Shown here in pieces: positions 1 through 5,783 of a stretch of DNA of 6,456 bases. Every line of letters begins with the position of its first letter. Position 1 is the stretch's first letter. The position numbers and the translations under genes were made by a program. The stretch is from an uncultured Methanosarcinales archaeon (GTDB lineage Archaea; Halobacteriota; Methanosarcinia; Methanotrichales; Methanotrichaceae), in contig CALMJN010000037.1 in the NCBI GenBank assembly GCA_937864385.1, positions 1-6,456 on the forward strand. The letters are read 5' to 3'. The notes under the pieces were generated by a model. It worked only from the letters and a program-made list of their open reading frames with translations. It was not told the origin of the DNA and searched no databases.

Positions 1-588
1 GTTGTCAGGACGGGAATGCCTAATGCATTTGCAACTGGCAGAAATAAGAATAATGCAGTGGTAGCAGTGACAACAAGCCTGCGGGATAAACTAAACGACA
101 GCGAACTAGAAGCGGTGCTTGCTCATGAGCTGACCCACATCAAGAATAGGGATATGGCGATCATGACAATAGCCACCTTCCTTCCGTCTATTGCCCAGTT
201 AGTAGTTCAGTGGCTTCCATTCTTTGGAGGAGGAGATGATGACCGCAATTCTGGAACCAGTTTTTTGATTGCTTTATTAGTATCTGTCATTGTGCTAATC
301 TTAAGCACTATCCTCATCCGTACCCTCTCCCGTTACCGGGAGTTTGCCGCCGATAGGGGCGCGGCCATTATTACCGGCCAGCCCTCTCATCTCATATCCG
401 CCCTGACCAAGATCAGTGGATCCAGGGTTCCCACGGAGGACCTGCGCCGGGTGGAGGGGCCGGTAAGCGCCCTGTTCATAACTCCCGCCCTCTCCGGCTC
501 GTCATTGAGCAAGCTCTTCTCCACCCATCCCACCCTGGAAGCGAGAATCGATGCCCTGCAGAGGATAGAGATGGAGCTGGAGGCTTAG
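1..588 (+). CDS. htpX: HtpX-like M48 zinc metalloprotease, 3' part (5' end outside window)
   Basis: Membrane-bound zinc endopeptidase of the M48B/HtpX family, which degrades damaged or unassembled membrane proteins. The frame is open to base 1, and the residues just before the first ATG (position 16) already fit the family, so that ATG is internal and the start lies left of the window. Visible hallmarks are the NAFATGRN block (about 19-42), the zinc site HELTH followed by IKNRD (HEXXH at 124-138; two His ligands and the catalytic Glu), two hydrophobic membrane segments (about 154-225 and 259-321), and the third zinc ligand Glu in EFAAD (Glu at 340-342). About 195 codons are present against the usual 280-300, so roughly the first third is missing. 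The catalytic residues are intact and nothing suggests a pseudogene. The pspAB start codon lies one base after the stop, pointing to co-transcription and a role in membrane stress. The family call is firm; the physiological substrate is unknown. Confidence 0.93.
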   Translation, partial: VVRTGMPNAFATGRNKNNAVVAVTTSLRDKLNDSELEAVLAHELTHIKNRDMAIMTIATFLPSIAQLVVQWLPFFGGGDDDRNSGTSFLIALLVSVIVLILSTILIRTLSRYREFAADRGAAIITGQPSHLISALTKISGSRVPTEDLRRVEGPVSALFITPALSGSSLSKLFSTHPTLEARIDALQRIEMELEA

Positions 589-589
589 G

Positions 590-1153
590 ATGGGCTTTCT
601 GGACTCCCTCCTGGGAAAGACAAAACTGCCCGAGGCCAAGACGAATAAGCTCTTCGCCATATCCACCGCCGCGATCACCCTGGAGGCAAGCCTTGGCTAC
701 CGGCCGGATGGAGCGGCTGGGATCTGCATCAAGCCCATGGAGTCCTCCCATTATGAGACCGTCCGGCGGGAGATTGAGGAGCTCTTGGGCCTGAGCATGA
801 GGGAGACCGGCACAGAGTACAAGCTTCAGAAGGATGAGTACAACTACCTCTGGGTGGTTCTCTCTGATCCGGACCTGGATGATCTGGTCAACGCCATACA
901 GATGGTAGCTCAGATTCTGACCGAGCAGGGCTTTGGAATTCAGATACTGGCCGCAGTATATCGCTTCCGCGGCGAGGCGGTGATCTACTGGATTTATAAT
1001 TTCAAGCAGGGAGCCTACTATCCCTTTGTGCCCCAGAGCGGCCGGCAGCGGGACACGGCGCGGGAGTTCCGGCTTAAAGCCCTGATGCAAAAAGAGATGC
1101 CGCTGGAGAAGGATGAGAGCCGGTGGTATCCCATGTGGGGCATGCCGCTTTAG
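590..1153 (+). CDS. pspAB: PspA-associated protein PspAB
   Basis: A 187-residue soluble protein matching the PspAB family, a partner protein found with PspA (the phage-shock membrane-repair ESCRT-III-like protein) and often with HtpX in archaea and actinobacteria. Family features recalled and seen here are an N-terminal MGFLDSLLGK segment, an AAITLEASLGYRPDG block (residues 27-41), FKQGAYYPFVP near residues 138-148, and a C-terminal SRWYPMWGMP motif (177-186). There is no signal peptide or membrane helix, so it is probably cytoplasmic and acts at the membrane face through partners. The start is well supported: GGAGG at 579-583, inside the end of htpX, gives a 6-base spacer to the ATG. The biochemical function is not established for this family; a link to membrane stress is inferred from gene neighbourhood. 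pspA is not in the window and may lie upstream. Confidence 0.87.
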   Translation: MGFLDSLLGKTKLPEAKTNKLFAISTAAITLEASLGYRPDGAAGICIKPMESSHYETVRREIEELLGLSMRETGTEYKLQKDEYNYLWVVLSDPDLDDLVNAIQMVAQILTEQGFGIQILAAVYRFRGEAVIYWIYNFKQGAYYPFVPQSGRQRDTAREFRLKALMQKEMPLEKDESRWYPMWGMPL

Positions 1154-1207
1154 CCAGTGGGGCCAGGGGCAAAAACTATCTGAATCCTGGGTATCCATTG
1201 CCGATTC

Positions 1208-1414
1208 ATGTCAGCAGCAAAGAGCGGCCAGCACAGAAAGGACATCCGCCCGGGATTGACTGTGGATGTCATACTCAAGAAAGACCAGCGCACCGGCAAG
1301 AAAACGCGGGGCAAAGTTAAGGAGCTTCTCACCAATTCCTCCTTTCATCCTCACGGCATCAAGGTAAGGCTGGAGGACGGCCAGGTGGGAAGGGTGGCCG
1401 AGGTCATTGATTAA
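1208..1414 (+). CDS. ywbE: YwbE family protein (DUF2196)
   Basis: A 68-residue basic protein that closely resembles Bacillus subtilis YwbE (DUF2196), a conserved small family of unknown function in bacteria and some archaea. The family core is evident: RPGLTVDVILKKDQ (residues 14-27), RTGKKTRGKVKELLTNS (28-44), and HPHGIKVRLEDGQVGRV (47-63). The length matches the family's usual 60-70 residues. The beta-rich, Gly- and Lys-rich pattern suggests a small barrel-like fold, but a nucleic acid or ribosome role would be a guess. The ATG is the only start in the frame, because an in-frame stop lies at 1181-1183. No Shine-Dalgarno is visible before it, so the mRNA may be leaderless. It sits 54 bases after pspAB and 32 bases before the parvulin gene, all on the same strand. 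Confidence 0.9.
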   Translation: MSAAKSGQHRKDIRPGLTVDVILKKDQRTGKKTRGKVKELLTNSSFHPHGIKVRLEDGQVGRVAEVID

Positions 1415-1426
1415 CCTTTTATCTCT
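1412..1426 (+). promoter_or_regulatory. Possible TATA box for ppiC (leaderless promoter)
   Basis: A short T/A-rich run, CTTTTATC, has its centre near 1420, about 27 bases before the ppiC ATG. That is the expected archaeal TATA-to-start spacing if transcription begins at or next to the start codon. No Shine-Dalgarno precedes this ATG, which agrees with leaderless translation. The match to the archaeal consensus is only partial, so this is a weak call. Confidence 0.25.
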
Positions 1427-1446
1427 CCTGGCCTTTCAGAGCGATC

Positions 1447-1731
1447 ATGGTAAAGGAAGTTCACGCCGCCCATATCCTGTGCAAGACGGAAAAGAAAGCC
1501 TTAGAGGTCAAAGAGAAGCTGGCCCAGGGAGGGCAGAGCTTTGCCGAGATGGCCAGAAAATACTCCCAGTGCCCCTCCGGGAAGAGCGAGGGAGACCTGG
1601 GATGGTTCGGCAAAGGCCGCATGGTACCTGAATTCGAGAAGGCCGCTTTCGAGGGTGAGAAGGGCAAGATCCTGGGCCCGGTGAAGACCCAGTTCGGCTA
1701 TCATCTCATAAGGGTCTTAGACCGGAAGTGA
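1447..1731 (+). CDS. ppiC: Parvulin-type peptidyl-prolyl cis-trans isomerase (stand-alone PpiC type)
   Basis: Catalyses cis-trans isomerisation of X-Pro peptide bonds, helping proteins fold. At 94 residues it is a single catalytic domain like E. coli PpiC (93 residues), with no signal peptide or membrane helix, so it is cytoplasmic. Seen in order: HIL near residues 9-11 (active-site His), the CPSG loop at 42-45 with the active-site Cys42, GDLGWF (49-54), MVPEFEKAAF (59-68), and the closing GPVKTQFGYHLIRV block (77-90) with the second conserved His86. A small deviation is SEGDLG where the family usually has GGDLG; this should be tolerated. The ATG is the only start in its frame, which opens after a stop at 1408-1410. 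No clear ribosome binding site is seen. The gene follows ywbE on the same strand with a 32-base gap and may share its transcript or have its own promoter. Confidence 0.94.
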   Translation: MVKEVHAAHILCKTEKKALEVKEKLAQGGQSFAEMARKYSQCPSGKSEGDLGWFGKGRMVPEFEKAAFEGEKGKILGPVKTQFGYHLIRVLDRK

Positions 1732-1790
1732 TGGGCTGAGACAGATCCCTAACTGCACATACTGCACCCATATGCTCTTCCGGATCTAAA

Positions 1791-1820
1791 ATTTCCTTAA
1801 TTCCTGGAAAGCAGATTTTT
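1791..1820 (+). terminator. Weak candidate terminator after ppiC
   Basis: TTTCC at 1792-1796 can pair with GGAAA at 1806-1810 (5-bp stem, 9-base loop), followed by a run of five T at 1816-1820. T runs are the main archaeal termination signal. The stem is weak. The position, between ppiC and the liv operon in a 184-base gene-free stretch, is sensible. Apart from this and the ribosome binding site at its right end, that stretch holds no other feature I can support. Confidence 0.3.
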
Positions 1821-1915
1821 CGTTAGGCTACGGCCTTCCATACCATATCTTGGATGGGCAGGGAAAGACAAAAATAGCCAAAGATCGCAGCAGAAGGCCA
1901 AGATCGGAGAGGATG

Positions 1916-2770
1916 ATGGAGCAGCTCATTGCCAACGGGATAATTTACGGCTGTATCATCGCCCTGGCAGCCATTGGCCTCTCCCTGGCTTACCGCATTC
2001 TGAACTTCGCCAACTTCGCCCATGGCGAGTTTCTGACTTTAGGCGCTTATTTCGCATTGTTCTTTGCCGCCAGCCTGGATCTTGGCTTCCTTTTTGCCTG
2101 CATCCTGGCCATAGCCGCCACCGCAGCCTTCGGCGTAGCTCTGGATCGGCTGGCCTGGAGGCCTATGCGCTCCTCCGGCGCCAACCGCACCGCCATCATG
2201 ATCCTCTCCATTGGGGTGTCCATAGCTATTAGAAACGCTCTGATCATATTCTTCCGGCCCGATGCACTGAGGTTTCCTCTGCCGGTGAGCCAGGGGATAA
2301 ACATCGGCGGCATGACTGTCACCTCACTTCAGGTCGAGGTGGTACTGATCGCCATCGCAGCCATGCTCCTGGTCCATGCACTCTTAAGCCGGAGCACTCT
2401 GGGAAAGAGCATGAGGGCTCTGGCGGACAATCCCGATCTGGCCAGGATATCGGGCATCAATGTGGACCGGGTCATAAGATGCACCTGGGCGGTGAGCATG
2501 GGCCTGGCCGCTCTGGCCGGAATTATGTACGGACTGATAACCCATCTCAATCCCAATATGGGATGGTCCATCATCCTGCCCATGTTTGCGGCGGCGATCC
2601 TGGGAGGCATAGGCAATGCCTACGGGGCCATGGCCGGGGGCATCATCATAGGCATATCCCAGGAGATCTCCACCGCCTTTCTGCCTGCCGAATACAAGAT
2701 CGCAGTCAGCTTTTTGATCATGATCGCAGTTCTGCTCTTCCGGCCCCGGGGCCTTATGGGAGGGGGATAG
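1916..2770 (+). CDS. livH: Branched-chain amino acid-type ABC transporter permease LivH
   Basis: Integral membrane permease of the HAAT (branched-chain amino acid/amide/urea) ABC uptake family; it forms half of the membrane channel with LivM. The 284-residue product is mostly hydrophobic helices. Family marks are the LNFANFAHGEFLTLGAYF block (residues 29-46), the cytoplasmic ATPase-coupling loop around SRSTLGKSMRALADNPDLA (158-176), the helix pair around MFAAAILGGIGNAYGAMAGG (223-242), and the FRPRGLMG tail (275-282). I chose ATG 1916 because GGAG at 1906-1909 lies 6 bases upstream and homologues begin close to this point. ATG 1913 is an alternative, and a longer frame from 1850 would add a charged, non-family N-terminus. 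The length fits LivH rather than the longer UrtB of urea systems. It is the first gene of the operon. Substrate is inferred only from family. Confidence 0.93.
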   Translation: MEQLIANGIIYGCIIALAAIGLSLAYRILNFANFAHGEFLTLGAYFALFFAASLDLGFLFACILAIAATAAFGVALDRLAWRPMRSSGANRTAIMILSIGVSIAIRNALIIFFRPDALRFPLPVSQGINIGGMTVTSLQVEVVLIAIAAMLLVHALLSRSTLGKSMRALADNPDLARISGINVDRVIRCTWAVSMGLAALAGIMYGLITHLNPNMGWSIILPMFAAAILGGIGNAYGAMAGGIIIGISQEISTAFLPAEYKIAVSFLIMIAVLLFRPRGLMGGG

Positions 2771-2771
2771 G

Positions 2772-3668
2772 ATGCTGGACTATCTGGTATCCATAGCTTT
2801 GACTGCCGGGATCTATGCCATATTTGCCCTGGGCCTCAATCTGCAATGGGGATATGCCGGCCTGCTCAACTTCGGGCATGTGGCCTTCATGGCCATGGGG
2901 GCCTATGTCACTGTTCTCCTGAGCATGAACGGCATTCCATTGCTGCCGGCAGTTTTGGCCGGCATGATCCTGGCCGGGGCGGCGGGGGCATTCCTGGGAA
3001 TGGCAACTCTCCGGCTCCGGGAGGACTATCTGGCCATAGTCACCATCGGATTTTCCGAGATTCTGCGGTTCATCCTGCTCAACTGGTCCTCTTTGACCCG
3101 GGGCTCCTTCGGGCTTTTCGGCTATCCCCGTCCCTTTCAGGATCTGGTGGGGATAAGGGACTACAACCTCTTTTTGGCCGGATTGGTATTGGCAGTTCTG
3201 CTCCTGGTCTATATGCTCCTGGAGACTCTCGCCCGCTCTCCCTGGGGCAGGGTGCTCAAATCCATCAGGGACGACGAGGCGGTAGCCATATCTCTGGGCA
3301 AGAACGCTTTTTCATACAAGGTCCAGGCCCTGGCCCTGGGCTCGGCCATAGCTGCCCTGTCCGGTTCTCTTCTGGCCTTCTATCTGCAGTACATCAATCC
3401 CAATAACTTCCAGCCTATTGAGACCTTCTATGCCTGGATCATGGTCATAATGGGCGGAAGCGGCAACAACCGGGGAACGATTCTGGGAGCGCTGATTCTC
3501 TGGGGCTTCTTCAGCACCACCAGATTTATGGAAGGGTATCTATCCTTCAGCCCCACTGCATCCAGTGGGGCAAGAATGGTCTTGATAGGCCTGATCCTCA
3601 TCGGCATGATGATGTTCCGGCCCCAGGGATTGCTGGGTAGAAAGGAGGAGCTGTCAATTGGCAAATGA
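2772..3668 (+). CDS. livM: Branched-chain amino acid-type ABC transporter permease LivM
   Basis: Second permease of the same HAAT importer, 298 residues, strongly hydrophobic throughout. Family marks are GLNLQWGYAGLLNFGHVAFMAMGAY (residues 21-45), the LRLREDYLAIVTIGFSEILR block (80-99) typical of LivM, the coupling loop SPWGRVLKSIRDDEAVAISLGKN (156-178), a MGGSGNNRGTILGA glycine-rich segment (227-240), and the FRPQGLLGR tail (282-290). The start is one base after the livH stop, with GGAGG at 2759-2763 giving an 8-base spacer. The length is typical for LivM and shorter than usual for UrtC. A perfect 9-bp inverted repeat lies in the coding sequence near codons 260-267 (listed separately). The end overlaps the livG start by 11 bases. 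Confidence 0.94.
   Translation: MLDYLVSIALTAGIYAIFALGLNLQWGYAGLLNFGHVAFMAMGAYVTVLLSMNGIPLLPAVLAGMILAGAAGAFLGMATLRLREDYLAIVTIGFSEILRFILLNWSSLTRGSFGLFGYPRPFQDLVGIRDYNLFLAGLVLAVLLLVYMLLETLARSPWGRVLKSIRDDEAVAISLGKNAFSYKVQALALGSAIAALSGSLLAFYLQYINPNNFQPIETFYAWIMVIMGGSGNNRGTILGALILWGFFSTTRFMEGYLSFSPTASSGARMVLIGLILIGMMMFRPQGLLGRKEELSIGK
3550..3571 (+). repeat. Perfect 9-bp inverted repeat (hairpin) within livM
   Basis: GCCCCACTG at 3550-3558 and CAGTGGGGC at 3563-3571 are exact reverse complements separated by CATC, giving a GC-rich 9-bp stem with a 4-base loop in the mRNA. It lies about 95 bases before the livG start. No T run follows, so it is unlikely to be a terminator. It could slow ribosomes or mark an RNA-processing site between the permease and ATPase genes, or be a chance result of codon choice. 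Confidence 0.6.
3644..3660 (+). promoter_or_regulatory. Ribosome binding site deciding a TTG start for livG
   Basis: GGAGG at 3644-3648, inside the 3' end of livM, sits 9 bases before the TTG at 3658. The next possible start in frame, GTG at 3670, would be 21 bases away, too far for this site. This supports the rare TTG start and translational coupling to livM. Confidence 0.65.
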
Positions 3669-4425
3669 GGTGCTCTCGGCAATCTCGGTTTGCAAGGGCT
3701 TCGGAGGCATTTTAGCCCTGGATCATTGCAGCATAAGGGTGGAGGAGGGAGATATCGTTGGCCTGATAGGACCCAACGGGGCGGGAAAAAGCACTCTTTT
3801 TGATGTCATCTCCGGCTTTCTACCGCCAGATGCAGGCAGCATAGTCTTCTCCGGCCGGGAGATCCTGGGACTGCCCGCCTATAAAATCGCCCGTCTGGGA
3901 CTGGTCCGGACCTTCCAGATACCCCGATCTTTGATGAGGATGACTGTTCTCGAGAATATGATGCTGGGAGCCCAGGGGCAGGCTGGAGAGCGGCTTTATA
4001 TACCCCTCATCCGCCGGCATAAGGTAATGGCCCAGGAAAAGGAGATCCGGGAAAAGGCGGAGGAGATACTGGAGTTCTTTGATCTGCGGCGTATGAGGGA
4101 CGAGTATGCCGGATCGCTCTCCGGGGGACAGAAGAAGATGCTGGAGATGGCTCGGGCTCTCATGGCCGATCCCAGGCTGCTGCTTTTGGATGAGCCCTTT
4201 GCCGGAGTGAATCCCGCCCTGGCGGACAGGCTGATAGAGCGGATCAGGATACTGAAAGAGAAGGGCCTGTCCATAATCATAATTGAGCATGCCATACCCT
4301 ATGTCCTGGCCCTCTCCGATGAGCTTTATGTTCTGAATAAGGGTCGAGTGCTGGCTTCAGGCCGGCCGGACGCCGTCATCTCCGACCGGAGGGTATTTGA
4401 GGCTTACCTGGGGGAGGGCGCTTGA
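3658..4425 (+). CDS. livG: Branched-chain amino acid-type ABC transporter ATP-binding protein LivG
   Basis: Cytoplasmic ATPase that drives the LivHM channel, working as a heterodimer with LivF. In the 255 residues, all nucleotide-binding elements are present: Walker A GPNGAGKST (38-46), Q-loop Gln87 in the FQIPR segment typical of LivG, signature LSGGQ (154-158), Walker B LLLLDEP (174-180), and the switch His211 in IIIIEHAI. The longer insertion between the Q-loop and the signature (about 100-145) is characteristic of LivG compared with LivF. The gene starts at a TTG supported by a strong GGAGG site and overlaps livM by 11 bases. Its arginine codons are mainly CGG (10) and AGG (7) with a single CGC among 22, which I use as the host reference when judging the right end of the window. 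Confidence 0.94.
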   Translation: MANEVLSAISVCKGFGGILALDHCSIRVEEGDIVGLIGPNGAGKSTLFDVISGFLPPDAGSIVFSGREILGLPAYKIARLGLVRTFQIPRSLMRMTVLENMMLGAQGQAGERLYIPLIRRHKVMAQEKEIREKAEEILEFFDLRRMRDEYAGSLSGGQKKMLEMARALMADPRLLLLDEPFAGVNPALADRLIERIRILKEKGLSIIIIEHAIPYVLALSDELYVLNKGRVLASGRPDAVISDRRVFEAYLGEGA

Positions 4426-5127
4426 ATGCTCAGGCTTGAATCGGTTACGGCTGGATATACCGATGAGAACATCATCCATGAGGTCACTTTAGAGGTGGAG
4501 GAGGGGGAGATCGTCTCCATCATCGGCCCCAATGGCTCCGGAAAATCCACATTGATGAAGTCCGTATTCGGCCTGACCAGGATGAGGAGCGGAAGGGTCC
4601 GGTTCCAGGGGAAGGATGTCACAGGAAAGAGGCCTGACGAGCTGGTGCGCCTTGGATTAGCCTATGTGCCCCAGGAGAAGAATGTCTTCTCCAGCCTTAC
4701 GGTCAAGGAGAACCTGGAGATGGGTGGCGTATCCCTGGCAGGAGAGATGGATGAGCGGCTGGAGAGCGTTCTGCAGCTCTTTCCTAAGCTCGCCGAACGC
4801 CTGGGCCAGAGGGCGGGGACGCTGAGCGGAGGGGAGCAGAAGATGCTGGCGGTGGGAAGAGCCATGGTCACCAGGCCCTCCCTGCTCATGCTGGATGAGC
4901 CCTCGGCAGCTCTCTCGCCCAAGGTCATGGGCCAGCTCTTCGCCGAGATCGAGGAGATAAACCGGAGGGGAGTGACTATATTGATGGTGGAGCAGAACGC
5001 CAGGAGGGCTCTGGCCATAAGCGACCGGGGCTATATCCTGGAGATGGGAAGAAACCGGTTCCAGGGGCCGGCCAAGAGCCTTCTGGACAATCCCGAGGTG
5101 TGCAGTTCATATCTGGGACGGAGATGA
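4426..5127 (+). CDS. livF: Branched-chain amino acid-type ABC transporter ATP-binding protein LivF
   Basis: Second ATPase of the importer, 233 residues, the usual LivF size. Walker A GPNGSGKST (34-42), Q-loop Gln83 in AYVPQEKNVFSSLTVKENL, signature LSGGE (133-137), Walker B LLMLDEP (153-159), and VEQNARRAL (188-196) are all visible. The switch position is Gln190 instead of His; VEQN is the normal LivF form and not a defect. The D-loop region reads SAALSP where SLGLAP is more usual, a mild variation. The ATG follows the livG stop with no intervening base, and GGAGG at 4413-4417 gives an 8-base spacer, so translation is probably coupled. It is the last gene of the operon. No substrate-binding protein gene follows; the next gene is on the other strand. 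Confidence 0.94.
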   Translation: MLRLESVTAGYTDENIIHEVTLEVEEGEIVSIIGPNGSGKSTLMKSVFGLTRMRSGRVRFQGKDVTGKRPDELVRLGLAYVPQEKNVFSSLTVKENLEMGGVSLAGEMDERLESVLQLFPKLAERLGQRAGTLSGGEQKMLAVGRAMVTRPSLLMLDEPSAALSPKVMGQLFAEIEEINRRGVTILMVEQNARRALAISDRGYILEMGRNRFQGPAKSLLDNPEVCSSYLGRR

Positions 5128-5152
5128 GGGTGCAGCTCCTGCCAAGGGCAAG

Positions 5153-5209
5153 AGTCTGTGCCAGCTATCAGACCTGCTTTCAAATCTTTAAGAGAATTTC
5201 TGGCAGACT
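5153..5209 (+). repeat. Imperfect inverted repeat downstream of livF
   Basis: AGTCTGtgCCAG (5153-5164) pairs with CTGGCAGACT (5200-5209) over ten base pairs with a two-base bulge, enclosing a 35-base loop. It lies 25 bases past the livF stop, where a 3'-end stabilising structure for the operon mRNA would be expected. Nearby TTCTCTGAGAA (5209-5219) is another short dyad, and CATCT-GAAA-AGATG (5245-5258) is a small hairpin with a GNRA-like loop. None is followed directly by a T run. A role is not demonstrated. Confidence 0.35.
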
Positions 5210-5274
5210 TCTCTGAGAATCGGCCTTACTGCCTTACCATACGCCATCTGAAAAGATGTGTCTTAATTGGTCCA

Positions 5275-5285
5275 CTATTTATATG
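5275..5285. promoter_or_regulatory. Orphan TATA-box-like element
   Basis: CTATTTATATG resembles the archaeal TATA consensus (TTTATATA), and its reverse complement CATATAAATAG does too. It lies in the gap between two convergent genes. Neither direction leads to a convincing protein gene: rightward runs antisense into the OB-fold gene, and leftward contains only a 19-codon frame. It may be chance A/T richness, or it could drive a small antisense or non-coding RNA. Confidence 0.2.
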
Positions 5286-5308
5286 CAGAGCCAGGTGCCA
5301 GCCAGTTC

Positions 5309-5330
5309 ATTTTTAATATTGGGGTTTTAT
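5309..5330 (+). terminator. T-rich candidate terminator of the liv operon
   Basis: A run of five T (5310-5314) and a run of four T (5325-5328) in an A/T-rich stretch fall about 185 bases after livF, at the 3' end of the convergent minus-strand gene. Archaeal transcription commonly ends at such T tracts without a hairpin. There is no direct support beyond composition and position. Confidence 0.3.
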
Positions 5331-5714
5331 AATCTTGACATCGGAGGGGCGAGTCACCTCGATCTCTTCCCGACCTTGATAGTCCTTCTGCATACCCCTT
5401 ACCCATAATCGATCTCCTCTTTTCAAGCCTCCCAATATCTTCTCAGCTCCCGCCTGGCGGGTGATGAATATAGGAAGGGAGGTGGAATCGATGGTTACCA
5501 GAATATGCCCTCCGCTCTTGGTGGGCTTTACCTCCTTAACCAATCCCTCCGCCAATGTCGATATCCCTGAATCGTATCTTTCAGGAAGAGGAGAAGCAGA
5601 GACGCTATCATTTCGGCCGTCGTCCGGAGCAAAAGCCCAGAAGGCCACAGCCAGAGATCCCATAGCCATGAGAAGGAGAACCAAGACCATCTTCTCCTCT
5701 CTTTGCATCATCAT
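5313..5714 (-). CDS. Small membrane-anchored protein with predicted OB-fold domain
   Basis: A 133-residue protein with a short N-terminus, one hydrophobic segment (about residues 10-28), a low-complexity linker (30-50), and a C-terminal domain (about 54-130). The domain's alternating hydrophobic pattern fits a small five-strand OB-fold: GLVKEVKPTKSGGHILVTI, then a PIFIT strand, a GLKRGDRLWVRGMQKDY turn (GD-x-x-x-V-x-G is typical of such folds), and EEIEVTRPSDVKII. Similar small OB-fold proteins described as nucleic-acid-binding occur in methanogens, but after a signal or anchor helix the domain should face outside, where oligosaccharide or protein binding is as likely. The start is uncertain: three ATGs in a row begin at 5714 with a poor ribosome site, while ATG 5690 (residue 9) has GGAG/GAGG 3-5 bases upstream and would give 125 residues. 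It is convergent with livF. Function unknown. Confidence 0.72.
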   Translation of the reverse strand: MMMQREEKMVLVLLLMAMGSLAVAFWAFAPDDGRNDSVSASPLPERYDSGISTLAEGLVKEVKPTKSGGHILVTIDSTSLPIFITRQAGAEKILGGLKRGDRLWVRGMQKDYQGREEIEVTRPSDVKIIKPQY

Positions 5715-5771
5715 GAAGATCGCCCTGCAGCAGAGCCCGATCTGTACCTCAAGCCCCTGTTTACATGCAAA

Positions 5772-5783
5772 AAAATATTATTA
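5772..5783 (-). promoter_or_regulatory. Possible TATA element upstream of the OB-fold gene
   Basis: On the minus strand the sequence TAATAATATT followed by a T run lies about 60-70 bases before the first ATG of the OB-fold gene. It is the most A/T-rich point of the upstream region and would give a transcript start near 5750. It also overlaps the stop codon of the frame to its right, close to where the sequence changes character. Confidence 0.22.

Noticed and set aside
1154..1164. CCAGTGGGGC at 1154-1163 matching one arm of the livM hairpin
   Set aside because: A 10-base match in GC-rich DNA with no shared context; the other arm is not nearby. Treated as chance.
476..1198. Minus-strand open frame of 240 codons opposite pspAB
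   Set aside because: It lies opposite the well-supported pspAB and the end of htpX, and shows no domain or compositional sign of a real protein.
1850..1915. Longer N-terminus for livH from ATG 1850
   Set aside because: The extra 22 residues are highly charged and unlike LivH homologues, and the GGAG site at 1906-1909 fits ATG 1916 instead.
4990..4998. LivF switch residue is Gln rather than His
   Set aside because: VEQN at this position is the normal form in LivF proteins, so it is not a defect or novelty.
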